Origin: Elmis aenea
Lineage: Eukaryota; Arthropoda; Insecta; Coleoptera; Elmidae
Direction: 5' to 3'
Assembly: GCA_947652605.1 (NCBI GenBank)
Contig: OX393580.1
Span: 13,102,159 to 13,166,158 of the forward strand
DNA length: 64,000 nt
Positions 10,885 through 21,817 of this stretch are shown here, piece after piece. The notes under the pieces are model-generated. The model searched no databases and had not been told where the DNA came from. It was given only the letters and a program-made list of their open reading frames with translations. A program made the translations under genes and the position numbers. Each line of letters starts with the position of its first letter. Position 1 is the stretch's first letter.

Positions 10885-11400
10885 TTAATGTTGTAACTGC
10901 AAATACTCATACAATTCCACCATGTACTTTGACAATTGCTTTAGCGTTATATTTTGCATATTTTGACGGTCGTCATTATTTACTTCGTCAAGTTTCGAGG
11001 TAAAAGTTTTAGAGAATAGTTTGTCGTTTCCATGAAAACTTTCAACAATTTCGCGACAAAACTTGTTATCTCATGTCGTTTGTAGGAACAATATTTTACG
11101 AAATATGTACATACCACCACCGGTGACTATTTCATTTAACGTATTAATGTCTGTAAAATGGTCAAAATGGTATTCTTTTTCTTGACAAAATGTCATAAAC
11201 TGAGTTCAGATGTATGTTTGTGAGCCTATAACACAAATCGGCGTGATTTTATTTATTTTATTATGAATTTCTGTTAGTTTTTTGCAGTCAATAAGCGCAA
11301 TAAGCGATTTATAACATATATTTTTAAATAAATTTGGTCACTCCACAGCACTGAAACATGAATTGTTATCGAAAATGACCAAACCGCGATATTTTATTGG
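10885..11400 (-). pseudogene. decayed reading frame of unknown family
   Basis: On the minus strand one frame has only three stops (at 11338-11340, 11206-11208 and 11071-11073) before the terminal stop at 10885-10887, giving open runs of about 20, 43, 44 and 61 codons. In DNA this A+T-rich a stop is expected about every 12 codons. The translation has an ordinary, non-repetitive composition, for example LVIFDNNSCFSAVE, LIALIDCKKLTEIHNKI and NDDRQNMQNITLKQLSKYMV. Farther 5' on the same strand, in another frame (about 11455-11540), lies PLALRDMGLAPDERYFFAQR. I do not recognise a family. It could be a relic of a gene, of a large DNA element or of an integrated virus; nothing seen decides between them. 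Confidence 0.3.
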
Positions 11401-12264
11401 TCAATATAACTAGCGATTCCGTAGCTCCTTTAGGGTTTCTTCACCGCTAGACCACGCTTTGCGCGTAGAATTCTCTTTGCGCAAAAAAATACCTTTCGTC
11501 TGGTGCAAGTCCCATGTCTCTTAGTGCTAGTGGCTCAGTTCCCGAACTTTGTTTATAAATGAGTAAGTACAATAGATGGAAATACTTTTAATTTTACGAA
11601 ATTCAATTATCCGTTGTTTTTATATATTTTGGAGTTAAAACAAAAACTGTAAAACTGCTGACAATGGTAAAAAGCAAGGAAACAATTGATAAACTTGGAC
11701 TGCCAAAAAGATACTATAGTTAACGCAAACATTATACTACATATTTTAATGTTAAATACTATGTTTGGTAAATCAAATACGATTATTACAAATATTTAAA
11801 AATATTCAAAGCTATTTTTTTCACCAAAACTCTTTTCTTAAAAATAGTCTACTAATAAACTATCTGTACTTTCGTGTTTATTAGCCTTATTTACTTCGGT
11901 ATCTATGAAACACAAATAATGTAAAACGATAAACAGCAATTATTTTCAACAACGCAATTAATATAATATAATGTTGATATATTCAATTAACGTAAACACG
12001 ATACCATGATACCATGAGTTTGTCTGGAAGTTTAATTTTATTTGAATGCTCTACCTGGTCACATGCGTTGAATGTTAACCTGATAGTTTTCATTTGCAGC
12101 TGTTAAGGAACTTGATAACGTGTAAAATAGTAGACATAACATTCAACAAATCAGAGATAAATTTTGCCGGTTTTATGTTTAACAAAATTAAAAAGGTTGT
12201 AAAACTTTACCACCTAAATACCAGTTTAGTTACATTAATTAACCTAGCAATAAATAAGTGATGG

Positions 12265-12534
12265 TTACATATTCATGTAAAGTTTATCAAATATGCCGTG
12301 GTCTATTAAGATATTTGTCAGTCTTATTGACATACCGAGAGAACTTTTGCATATAAATTCTGATATTAATTTAGTGAATGCAATATTATCTTTCAAAACA
12401 TTTGAATAAATTAGAACACCTGAATTAATTACTATCTGTCGCTGGTTTTCGTTGATATTTAGTAGCTCAAACTGATGTGGAACAATTTTAATGTTGATCC
12501 CATGTTCATTTGTGGCAATTATGTTTTCCATCAA
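12265..12534 (-). CDS. unrecognised 89-codon frame
   Basis: An open frame on the same strand as the decayed frame at 10.9-11.4 kb, with mixed hydrophobic and charged residues and no low-complexity run. I do not recognise it. In A+T-rich DNA of this length a few frames this long are expected by chance, so it is recorded only because of its composition and proximity. Confidence 0.15.
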   Translation of the reverse strand: MMENIIATNEHGINIKIVPHQFELLNINENQRQIVINSGVLIYSNVLKDNIAFTKLISEFICKSSLGMSIRLTNILIDHGIFDKLYMNM

Positions 12535-13380
12535 AATGTAGGTATTTATTATTTGGAAACATATAAAACGAAAATTGAATATTGACTAGTGTCATTTACG
12601 GTGTAACAGACAATATTTAAGTTAAAGGATAGTTTACAAAAAAAAATAGGTAACTGTATGCTTTCTGTCAGGTAGGTACACATATTTTTGAAATAGTTGT
12701 AGTTATCTACATACATATTATTACTTTTGAAGAAATTTTACTCCATAGAATATTGAAAAATGGGTTCTCATTCAAATGAAAAATTTTCTTGTTACATTTT
12801 AGTGTTTTAATTTTATGTACCATATCATTACATGATTTAACAACTTACACCATTTATAAATACATCAACGTATCATTAACGTCATATAAAAAACGCTGAT
12901 ATAGACACCCTACACTTTACAGATTCGTTCGAAGATCAATACATTAAATATAAAGGTTTGTTTCAACAAGCTGATCCATGGATAAGTGCATGAACTGGTT
13001 TATTCGCATGCGTAAACTATGTACTGATAAATGTATTGGCCAGTATTAGCCGTTGTTGGAACGCTTTTACGACTAGCCTAACTGCAAATGACATTTGTGT
13101 CTCATGGGTTCATAGAAATGAGCGTATCGCCAGGGTAAACACCTTAAGAATCCAGCACTAATTGGGTTGGGAGGTCGATGCATAGCTACCAGAGCTCACG
13201 TTAGTTATGAACAGCGCATGCGTGTAAAAATTCCAGAAACAGTTCGTCCCTTCGTTCATGTCCAAATAGCACGAACTGCAACGTTCGCGAACGTATTGGA
13301 CGGTTCGACCCAGATCGGCGCGCTAGATGTGGATGCACCTTTACATTAATTGGTAATTTAAATTTGCCATTAAAATTGGA
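12535..13380. other. no gene; a G+C-richer patch at about 13.05-13.35 kb
   Basis: The patch has several CpG and palindromic words (GCGCATGCG, TTCGCGAACG, GGCGCGC) and a 60-codon plus frame (13167-13349) with no family resemblance. Its base use differs from its surroundings, but no function can be read from it. Confidence 0.35.
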
Positions 13381-13387
13381 CTTTTTG

Positions 13388-13446
13388 CAAGTAGCTAGAT
13401 TCGAACGCTACTTGTAACATCGTAATTATCCATTCGCGCAACCGCC
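13388..13446 (-). repeat. tRNA-like hairpin, possible SINE head
   Basis: On the minus strand GGCGGTTGCGCGAATGGATA resembles the first half of an arginine-type tRNA (A box), and CGTTCGAATCT about 34 bases on resembles a B box. The B-box region sits in a perfect 8-bp stem, CAAGTAGC and GCTACTTG, with an 11-base loop. The spacing is shorter than in a true tRNA and no full cloverleaf forms by eye. A (CA)n run lies beside it at about 13451-13468. Confidence 0.25.
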
Positions 13447-13468
13447 CGCATACACACACACACACAAG

Positions 13469-14456
13469 CAAGTGTAAATTTAATTTAAAAATGGATTATT
13501 ATTGCTTCAATTACAACACAAAGCTCAACAATATATAAAAACAAATTGATCCGTATTAATTATCATAAATATCACAGAATAAAATGAGAGTTCTTTGTAT
13601 GTGGCCTGGATAATTGACTTTAAAAAAGTTTTAAATTAGCGTAAAAGTGTATATCCTGCGGGCTTTTAAAAGCTTCCACATCACTGCATTTCCTAAATAT
13701 ATTTATTAAATTATTCATGTGTTGTATCGTATGAATAATTAATTATATGCGTGATATAAATTACACTGTCTGTTGGTTCTACCATTTAACTATTTATTGG
13801 TTTATCAACTCCTGGACGAATTAATAAACTCCACCACTATGCATTTTAAGTCCTTTTAAATAACGTTCAGTTTTATAATTGGTACGAACATTCTGCAAGG
13901 TGCTTATGTACATAATATACATACATCCATATCCACTATTTCATCAGCGTATGCCACACGTAATCTAGTGACTATTTCATTTTCTATTGTTGTAATTTGG
14001 GCTTAATCCGTAAAGAAATTAATAGTGTGAACTATTCCCAAATGTCAACTTAATTAAAACCATGTAATTTTTTTTAAAATTTGATATTTCCTATAAATAG
14101 AGTGTATTAGCATATACTGATAAACTTAGTAAGTTATTGCTTATTTTAGAAAGTTCACATGTGTCCATATTGTTAACATTCACTTTATTGGTTCTAACGC
14201 TGATTTTAATTAAATCGATAGTAATTCGATAGTCACTGTACGTACCGTAAAATTGCTGTACGTTAAATAAAAACCTCGAGTTTTGGGCGCTGCAGGGGCA
14301 ATGAAAATATGGGGTTCTTCAACGGAAAAATGATATTTTTTATTTTTTGGGAATATTTATTTCAATTTAAAATGGTTGTTCTTACAATAAAACTTTTATT
14401 GAGATGGTATAATTAAAATTGTAATAACTAAAGGATATAACTTTGACGAGTACGAT
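13469..14456. other. no feature seen
   Basis: A+T-rich DNA without a supported frame or repeat end. Confidence 0.4.
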
Positions 14457-14732
14457 GGTTAAGATAACTATATGAGAGAATACTGGAAAAAAGATCAAAA
14501 ACTGTAACAGAGACGCAGTTGGAAGAAGCCCAGTGCGGTTTCAGAAAGGGAAGAGGAGTCCAAGACCACATATTTACTATGAAGCAGCTGATAGAAAAGA
14601 ACGCAAACAACACCATATATGTAGTTTTTGTTGACGTCAAGAAAGCAATTGATAGTAACCCAAGAAAAGAGGACTGGAATAGTCTAAGATAAAGAGGAAT
14701 TAGTAAACCGCTAGAAAAAGCTATTTTCAGTA
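14457..14732 (+). pseudogene. LINE reverse transcriptase fragment (N-terminal part of RT)
   Basis: The frame reads ERILEKRSK, then LEEAQCGFRKGRGVQDHIFT, then IYVVFVDVKKAIDSNPR. These are the QxGFRxGRSxxDxIF block and the first catalytic block (usually FxDxxKAFDxxPR) of a non-LTR reverse transcriptase. An in-frame stop follows. The fragment is cut at 14732 by TACAGGGTG-ended DNA; the C-terminal part of a related protein resumes at 17583. The catalytic core with the FADD box is missing, so the locus suffered a deletion as well as an insertion. It resembles RTE/CR1-like insect LINEs; the clade is not certain. Confidence 0.75.
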
Positions 14733-15090
14733 TACAGGGTGTCACAGATTACATTTCCAGCATGGGGATCTCGCTTATTATAAGAGATACAGGTTTGTTT
14801 ACCGACTTAATAAAACCGCCAATTCCGCCATTCTTTTCAGAGTTAGCGCGCGAAGCAGAATTGTATTGTGCGATAGTATTTTAGAGCTGTTTTTATGCTT
14901 AAATTGGCTGCTAAAAGGATAAGTGTTTTCACCATAGATTTTATACCTCTGAAAATTTGTGTTGTACTTTCACGTTCACTAAATTAAGTCAAATTTTCTT
15001 AACAGAATCATGTTCATACATAACTTATACAGTCGTAGGCTCATTTTACTGTTTCTGTCGTTCAAGTTTAGATTGCTATTTAAATTTTTG
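14733..15090. repeat. single end of a TACAGGGTG repeat
   Basis: The end TACAGGGTGTCACAGATTAC is followed at 14765 by GGGATCTCGCTTATTATAAG. Both match the left end of the 27.0-31.1 kb foldback closely. No inverted partner end is found before the next element at 16027, so this copy is incomplete. Confidence 0.6.
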
Positions 15091-15096
15091 TTCCGC

Positions 15097-15925
15097 GAGG
15101 TGAAATTGATCACCACCATGAGGCGAAATTGATCACCATTATGGCGTAATATTAATCGTCAATTTTGAAGGTTTCACATTGAGTAAAAAATATGACTCAG
15201 TCTATCAACAGAAATATTATTGCTTTACCTTAATTTATTGATAATAATAGCGTTTTATATCCTACCAATTATATTTCAGATATTTAAATAGCCAACAGCA
15301 TATAAAAGAAAGCCAGGGGCGCCCAAGTATAGATATTACGATGAACAATGCGTTGAAAATGCTTTGCAGAAAGTTATTGACGGTGGCTGGATCTTGAGAA
15401 AGGCTGCAAAGCAGTATAAAATTCCAAAGGGCACTTTAAATAATAAATATCATGGGCGTCACTTTAAATTTTATATTGTTAATAGAAAATATGTTATGTT
15501 TTACAACGAATTAATTTAATAAGCGTTATAGAAATAAACAATTAATAAAAAAATTAAAGCATCGCATAAAAATCACTCTTATACATGTGATCAATCTCAC
15601 CCCAAATATGAAAATTCAACATAACTTTTTTTTGAGCTTATGAACTTCAACAGGGGTTGAATTCTTCACAGTGTGAGTATATCATTTTTCAATGTTTCTG
15701 CACTAGAATTCAAGTACTGATCAAAGTGACCCCAAACCAAGTATAAAGTTGATCATGAGGTTTATTGCGTTTTTTTGTGATAAAAAAAGCACTATATAAT
15801 TTTTGCAATATTGAAAATGTATTAACACACAAATATACTTCATCATCAACATAAAAAACCGATTATGCAATACTGTTTTACAAAGTTATACCAATTTGAA
15901 AATTTTATATGATCAATGTCACCCC
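15097..15925. repeat. cluster of a 16-bp motif around the helix-turn-helix relic
   Basis: GAGGTGAAATTGATCA occurs at 15097 and, as GAGGCGAAATTGATCA, at 15120, inside a 23-bp direct repeat. Inverted versions TGATCAATCTCACCCC, TGATCAAAGTGACCCC and TGATCAATGTCACCCC lie at 15588, 15718 and 15910. A partial copy, TTGATCATGAGG, is at 15749. Two copies precede and four follow the relic at 15292-15519, pointing inward. This is how transposase-binding subterminal repeats are commonly arranged. Confidence 0.6.
15292..15519 (+). pseudogene. Psq/CENP-B-type helix-turn-helix relic of a transposase
   Basis: The frame reads PTAYKRKPGAPKYRYYDEQC, then VENALQKVIDGGWILRKAAK, then QYKIPKGTLNNKYHGRH, and stops at 15517. 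This matches the N-terminal helix-turn-helix shared by Pipsqueak and pogo/Tigger-type transposases, whose usual form is YKRKxGxRxY...AVxxVxxGxxSxRKAAxxYxIPxGTLxxxxxGxH. There is no ATG; a TTTCAG and an AAATAG lie just upstream and could be splice acceptors, so the start codon may have been in an earlier exon. The DDE catalytic domain does not follow. The relic is a fragment of about 75 codons. Confidence 0.6.
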
Positions 15926-16026
15926 ATTTCACGGTAATACAATTAAACTGTTCTACACACTTAATAAAACATTCATAAGGAAAATAGAAATATCGAAGAA
16001 AACGAAAATAATAGTGTACAACACAA

Positions 16027-17582
16027 TACAGGGTGCCCATTTTTCTAACCTGTTGTATGGGTATCTCCGTTAATATTAGAGATACAGAAACGTTTAAATT
16101 AGCAAATTTGTGCAGAATTTAAAGGGAAATCTGATGCCATTTTCAAATTTGACCTACGTCATCAACTTTTTGAAATATTTTGAAAAAACTGAAAAAGGTC
16201 GATTTTTTCAAACTTGCATGATTCCGTAACCATATGAGTTAGAACGAAAATAAAAATTGGCTTTTATAGATGTTTTTACGTAGATTTTAAATATGTTAAC
16301 GGAATTTTCATAGCACTCTCGATTTCCGAGTTATAGCACAAACTTGCATTTTTTTAAATGGAAGTCATAGTTGGCTATGGTCTTATTAAAAAGGTTATTT
16401 ATTTCTCGTTTCAATGATATAAGGGTTGTTATGCTTTACTTTTGTAGTTTCCTTAAAATAAGCAAAAATCATTTTACATGTTCATTGCCTACTAATAGAT
16501 GGGAGTTATCCTGTGTTGATGTTCTTTTTTTTTCGATGTGACATTTAAGAGTTGTCTCTTATCGTTAGTGTAGCAGTTATTAGCCAGTTACAAATTTTAA
16601 AAACAAAACCTCAGAGTTTGTCAAATAAAATTTATTGTTTGTTATACGTATAAATCTCTCTCTCTCTCGTGTTGAACAAAATTTTTGATTGACTTTATTG
16701 TAAATTTCAAAAACAATGTTTTCTAATGAAAAAAGAAACGACATGCTTTTTTATTACTAGGCTTGTAATAGAAATAGTAGAAATTCAAGTGAAATGTATT
16801 TGCAAAGATTTATGGAAAGGAGGCAACCAAGAAAGAAATTATCTTCGTTATAAGAAACCAATTTAAAAAAATACAGGTCGTTTACAAAATCCAAAGGTTT
16901 GAAAATTAAATTTAAGCAAGAAGATGAAGAGAGAGTCCTAGAATACATAAATTATAAACCAACATCATCTACCCTACCCGGGAGTTGTCCCTTGAATGTG
17001 GTGTCAACTGAAAAGGCCGAACTGGCTAATAATTGCTACACTAACGATAAGAGACAACTCTTAAATGTCACATCGAAAAAAAAAGAACATCAACACAGGA
17101 TAACTCCCATCTATTAGTAGGCAGTGAACAAGTAAAATGATTTTTGCTTATTTTAAGGAAACTACAAAAGTAAAGCATAACAACCCTTATATCATTGAAA
17201 CGAGAAATAAATAACCTTTTTAATAAGACCATAGCCAACTATGACTTCCATTTAAAAAAATGCAAGTTTGTGCTATAACTCGGAAATCGAGAGTGCTATA
17301 AAAATTCCGTTAACATATTTAAAATCTACGTAAAAACATCTATAAAAGCCAATTTTTATTTTCGTTCTAACTCATATGGTTACGGAATTATGCAAGTTTG
17401 AAAAAATCCACCTTTTTCAGTTTTTTCAAAATATTTCAAAAAGTTGATGACGTAGGTCAAATTTGAAAATGGCATCAGATTTCCCTTTAAATTCTGCACA
17501 AATTTGCTAATTTAAAGGTTTCTGTATCTCTAATATTAACGGAGATACCCATACAACAGGTTAGAAAAATGGGCACCGTGTA
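16027..17582. repeat. foldback element, TACAGGGTGCCCATTTTTC ends
   Basis: The arms (about 16027-16600 and 17005-17582) are near-perfect inverses. The left begins TACAGGGTGCCCATTTTTCT; the right ends with the inverse of TACACGGTGCCCATTTTTCT. A second box, GGGTATCTCCGTTAATATTA, lies about 32 bp inside. The central 400 bp include plus-strand codons from 16899 that lead into the right arm; they resemble no known protein. Internal segments such as CATAGCCAACTATGAC are shared with the foldback at 38220. Confidence 0.85.
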
Positions 17583-18045
17583 TACAAACCAATTCTGACA
17601 TACGGATGCGAAAGCTGGGTGTTAAGCAGCCAAATGAAAAGCAAAATACAGGCGCTAGAAATGAACGATTTAAGAGGCGTCAAAGGTTTTACCCGAAGAG
17701 ATAAAATACGAAATTAGAGCAGAACTCAATGTTAAACCAGCTTTGGAAAACATAGAAAAACAACATCTTAAGTGGTTTGGGCTTCTAGTAAGGATGGAGG
17801 ATGGAAGACAAACGAAAAGAATATGGCTAGCCGAATCTACACAGAAAAGACAAAGAGGAAAGCATGGAACCAGGTGGTGGCTGAATGTCTGAAGAATAGA
17901 TGAATGACCTGGAGTGAGGGGATGAGGAAGGCAAGGAACAGGAGAAAGAGGACAGTGTTTATTCACGAACTTGCTTGATGTTTTGTAACGTACCTTAACA
18001 CCTTCGGGTATACAAGGATATGATTAATAAAATAAAAATAATTAG
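17583..18045 (+). pseudogene. LINE ORF2 C-terminal fragment and 3' end
   Basis: The frame reads [34 protein letters not shown], then after a frameshift NVKPALENIEKQHLKWFG and LVRMEDGRQTKRIWLAE, then in another frame TWSEGMRKARNRRKRTVFIH. This is the post-RT tail of insect LINEs (YGSESW...KIQAxExxFLR...RLRWFGHVxRM...). The 3' end tapers into ATTAATAAAATAAA repeats. At least two frameshifts and a stop mark it dead. It lies in the same orientation as the fragment at 14457-14732 and may be the other end of the same copy. Confidence 0.75.
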
Positions 18046-18203
18046 AAATGACCATAATAAATCAACATATTTAAAGTCAACTTTTTAAATTATGTGCAAG
18101 AACAAACGTATTTAAAAGTTGATTTGTTTTTTTTACTTTTTCAAACAATGACGCCATTTTAAGCACAGAAGTCTACTTGTGCAACAGCATCGCAACAAGA
18201 CTA
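18046..18203. other. short spacer, no feature seen
   Basis: Plain A+T-rich DNA between the LINE 3' end and the next repeat. Confidence 0.4.
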
Positions 18204-18453
18204 TATCGGGTGTAAATGAAGTTTGGTACACCCCCTTTTTTTTCTTTAGTTTTGATTTTAGATGAATGAAATTTTAGACATATGATATAAGCAAAAAACC
18301 GGGCTTTTTGAGCACACGCACACATTTGTTTCACTTCCGGTTTCGCCGGAAATGATCCCAACTTTGTTATTTTAAATGGAACACCCTGTATATTTTTACA
18401 TTTTTGGAAAGGGGAAGCGATTTTGGATACAACTGCGTTATTTTGGCAAAAAT
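18204..18453 (+). repeat. solo arm of the 56.7-kb foldback family
   Basis: About 250 bp align in the same orientation with 56739-56990: TATCGGGTGTAAATGAAG at the end, a CTTCCGGTTTCGCCGGAA hairpin near 18335 and an internal inverted ACACCCTGTATA at 18381. The second arm is missing, so this is half of a foldback or an older single-armed form. The minus-strand frames over it are shadows. Confidence 0.8.
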
Positions 18454-19188
18454 ATCACATGGGGATTGTTTAAAAGTCAAAAGCTGTGTCGTTCGGTTGA
18501 ATCGAAAATGAAATTTTACGCACAAGATACACAAAATATGACCTTTATGAATTAAATAATACAAGAATTTAAAACAAGTTTTTTTCTAACGAAAATATAA
18601 ATTAAACGAAACTTATATTGTTGCTACCCGGAACCCGGTTTGGTTTTTAAACGTGGCTTAGAGAACGAAAACCTAGAACATCCGTTTTAAATGACATACG
18701 AAAAAGTTCTGTAAATATATGCCAAGGTTGTTTGTTTTAAGCTCTTTGCATATATTTAAATTTATTGGAAGTATTTTTGGCTTTTGCAATTCAAATATAT
18801 AGTTTTTCACCGTTACTGTTATAACGTGCTAACACAAGCGTGAAATATCCCAGTAGGCTGTTTTAGTAAACATACTATGAATCATCATATTTACGTTACT
18901 TTGACCAATAAATTAATTTAATTTAATTCACGATATTTTATAATATATTTGGAATGATGTGCTAAGTTTCAAGTTTATTACAGTAATCTCACTAGCACAG
19001 TAAGGGATTGCAAAATTACCGATTTTTGCCATTACCGGCAATACAAAATAATCCTTATTAACTCGTAGGTCAATAACCGAAAATATATTGGACCAAACAA
19101 ATTTTAAATTCCACACTCAATACAAAAATAATAAGAGTGTCTCATAAATATTGGTATACAACATTTAAAATAAATTGTGTGAAACATA
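18454..19188. other. no feature seen
   Basis: A+T-rich DNA; small frames have no family resemblance. Confidence 0.4.
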
Positions 19189-20468
19189 TACAGGATGTCC
19201 CAAATTCGAGTAAATGCGTGGGGATCTCGCTTATCTTAAGAGCTACGAGGTCGGTTAAATTAGGGCAAAGTTGCGAAATTAGATGCTCATCAAATATCTG
19301 CGAATACAAAATACGGCGAAAAATTTTTAATGTCATAGTCGGATAGCATTTTGTCTTCTGATTTCAATGATATATGACACTTTATATCTAAAATGATAGT
19401 TTACCACAAAAATTTGAGAAAAACTCATTTTGTCCAATTTTTGAATTAAATGATCTTGTACAAAAAAAAAAATTTTTTTTTGTATGTTGAAACTGTCACT
19501 TTGACAGTAATATGATTGTGATTAATTGTATGATTTGCAACCAGTTACAAATTCTTCGAACTTGTGCTTTTTTTAATTAAATATGACAATCAACACTTTA
19601 AGGAATTCGAGAAATGTCAAAATATACACTAAATTTTGTTTTCTCATGGCATGCTGTTTAATTTTCAACAGTTTATTCAATACTTCATTAAAATCAATTA
19701 CAATATCATATTTGTAACAACTTTTATTTTCCATAATGGACGAAAATTATTTTGACAATACTCCGCAATACACGAAGGCATAGCGAACAAATAAATTAAT
19801 TAAAAATGTACTACCAGAACATTGTAAAAATAAAAATTGCGAACAAAAGCACAAATATGTAAGAATTTCTAGCTGGTTGCAAATTATACAATAAATCACG
19901 ATCATATTAATGTCAAAGCGACAATTTTAACAGAACAACAAAAAACAAAAAAATTATTTTGTTTTTTATTTTGCTTTTTTTTGTACAAGATCATTTGATT
20001 CAAAAATTGGAGAAAATGAGTTTTTCTCAAATTTTTGTGGTAAACTATCATTTTAGATATAAAGTGTCATATATCATTAAAATCAGAAGACAAAATGCTA
20101 TCCGACTATGAGATTAATAAAAATTTTTCGCCGTATTTAAAAAAAATGAAGTTGATAATGGTTCTGAAGAGACGAAACGTTGTTGGAAATTCTTTGTTAT
20201 CTTAAAATATAAAGCGTAAGAAGTTGCCATGGAGAAGTGCTTTCAGATTGGCGATATCTTAAAAAATGTAGGAAATAGGGTAAAAAAACGAAAATCAATT
20301 TTTTCAGTTTTTCTTGAATAACTTTTGAACTAAGACAGCTATGAAAATTTTCTTTGCAGATATTTGATGAGCACCTAATTCGCAACTTTGCCCCAATTTA
20401 ACCGACCTCGTAGCTCTTAAGATAAGCGAGATCCCCATGCATTTACTCGACTTTGGGACACCCTGATA
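19189..20468. repeat. foldback element, TACAGGATGTCCCAAATTCG ends
   Basis: The left end TACAGGATGTCCCAAATTCG is mirrored by a right end whose inverse starts CAGGGTGTCCCAAAGTCG. The second box GGGGATCTCGCTTATCTTAA is at 19220 and its inverse lies near 20420. The arms run to a centre near 19740. The right arm holds about 210 bp (20143-20355) absent from the left arm at GCGAATACAAAATACGGCG; this segment is also found at 9.02 kb. Confidence 0.85.
20149..20362 (+). repeat. dispersed repeat, copy 2 (partner at 9.0 kb)
   Basis: Aligns with 9023-9232 over its whole length. Here it forms the part of the right foldback arm that has no counterpart in the left arm. Confidence 0.75.
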
Positions 20469-20597
20469 TTAAACGAATAAATCTTTAACGTTATCACTTC
20501 TTGGCCCATGATGTTGTTAATCAAATGGATGAGTGAAACAACAGCGATAAACCAAAGCAACAAGTACATGTAATCTACTAAATAAATGAGTTTTCAA

Positions 20598-21190
20598 GTT
20601 ATTTATGATTTAACAGCAATCTTATTCTTTTACGTGTTCGTCTAAGAATGTTAACAAAACTGATTAGTAAGTATAACATATGCACAATTGTAACTGGTTT
20701 ATGATTTTTCGCTATAGCCATAGCCTTTGTCTTTGTTATATTAAGATTCATATTATATCCACTAAATGTATCTGCCCACACGTCGATTGAATTGCAAATT
20801 CTTTTCTCAATTAGCTAATAGCACCACATAATCCGCAAAGGCTAATCTGTTAAGGATATTGGTGTTAGTTTATTCCAACCCCAGTAGGCTTTATTTGTGT
20901 TTTGCTTACATTCTTTAATTATTTTATCCATAAGAATTATAAAGAGCAGTGGACTTAATGTGCCACCTTGTCTTACTCCCACTGTTGTTATAAATTCCTG
21001 GGAACTGCTGTTATGAGTTCGCAATTGCTACTACTCTTGTATAAACTCTTGATGGCGTTTAATAATCCTTCTCCCACTCTACTTTGTTTCATTATCTTCC
21101 ATATCTTTTCCCTTGATAATCTATCGAAGGCTTTAAACAGATCGATAAATAAGCCAAAAAAGAAGTAAGGGAAAAGAAAATACCATGGAA
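20598..21190 (-). pseudogene. LINE reverse transcriptase core fragment
   Basis: On the minus strand: LFIDLFKAFDRLSREKIWKI (catalytic block A), then NAIKSLYKSSSNC, then after a frameshift near 21000 TTVGVRQGGTLSPLLFIILMDKII (block B), then LAFADYVVLLA in which the FADD box has become FADY, then NLNITKTKAMAI. This is the palm of a non-LTR reverse transcriptase. The loss of the second catalytic aspartate, a stop after LLAN and the frameshift show it is inactive. No endonuclease precedes it. Confidence 0.8.
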
Positions 21191-21233
21191 AAAACACCGG
21201 ACGACAAGCAAACCAACAGATTATGAAAAAAAT

Positions 21234-21430
21234 ATTTATTTAGTCATGAGTCCTTCTACTGTTAGGTGTAGGACTGTTGAGTTGTGTTGTGCTGACTTTT
21301 TTCATGTTTTTCTGTCTTCTGCTAACCTTTTTATTTTTTCCAATTTGATGTTTCTATCCGCTGCTGCTTTTTTAACTTCGTCGTGCCAGGTATTTCTAAG
21401 CCAATCCACCAGAATTTTACAGTCTTCGTT
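21234..21430 (-). pseudogene. LINE 3' end, same family as the 58-kb copy
   Basis: The plus-strand text TTTAGTCATGAGTCCTTCTA and TGTTAGGTGTAGGACTGTTG matches 58087 onward almost base for base. It encodes, on the minus strand, the last residues of ORF2. The copy is only about 200 bp and is oriented like the RT fragment at 20598-21190, but it lies 5' of it, so the two are separate insertions. Confidence 0.75.
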
Positions 21431-21472
21431 AAGTAATATCATTCCTGAAGTTGCGACGTAATTTATTCTTCG

Positions 21473-21817
21473 TTGAGAGAGGAATATCTGAAGATGCCGT
21501 CAACATCAGAAGAATGGAAGCAAGTTTCAGAAGAGTTCTATTCGTCATGCAATATTCCAAATATATTTGGTGCTTTGGATGGAAAGCACATAGCATTTCA
21601 TGCTCCTAAAAGTGCAGGTGCCACTTTTTACAACTACAAAGAATTCAACAGCATCGTGTTGTTGGCCCTTGTTGATGCTTCATATGGTTTTTTGTACATT
21701 GATGTAGGAGTAAATGGGAGAGTATCTGATGGTGGAGTTTTTGAAAATTCGGATCTGGCATTTGGATTGAAACAAAACTTATTAAATTTACCCACCAAGT
21801 CGATTCATATGGTATAA
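21473..21817 (+). pseudogene. PIF/Harbinger transposase fragment (HARBI1-like DDE domain)
   Basis: A frame of about 114 codons starting near LREEYLKMPSTSEEW. It contains NIPNIFGALDGKHIAFHAP with the first catalytic aspartate (ALDGKH), then NYKEFNSIVLLALVDASYGF, then LYIDVGVNGRVSDGGVFENS with the second aspartate block. These are hallmarks of the DDE_4-type Harbinger transposase, which cuts and pastes DNA and usually needs a second MYB/MADF-like protein. The frame stops at 21815 before the catalytic glutamate region (usually DEAFxL), and the N-terminal helix-turn-helix is absent. Its 3' edge runs into the MADF relic on the other strand. The minus-strand frame over 21645-21817 is its shadow. 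Confidence 0.85.

Noticed and set aside
11440..11470. tRNA-type A box (TGGTCTAGCGG on the minus strand) as a SINE promoter
   Set aside because: The box matches, but no B box lies at a suitable distance and no dispersed copy is seen.
13167..13349. 60-codon plus frame in the G+C-richer patch as an exon
   Set aside because: No recognisable domain or splice sites; the patch is noted only for base composition.
17670..17966. 98-codon minus frame, proline-rich
   Set aside because: It is antisense to the LINE C-terminal remnant, which has clear family motifs on the plus strand.
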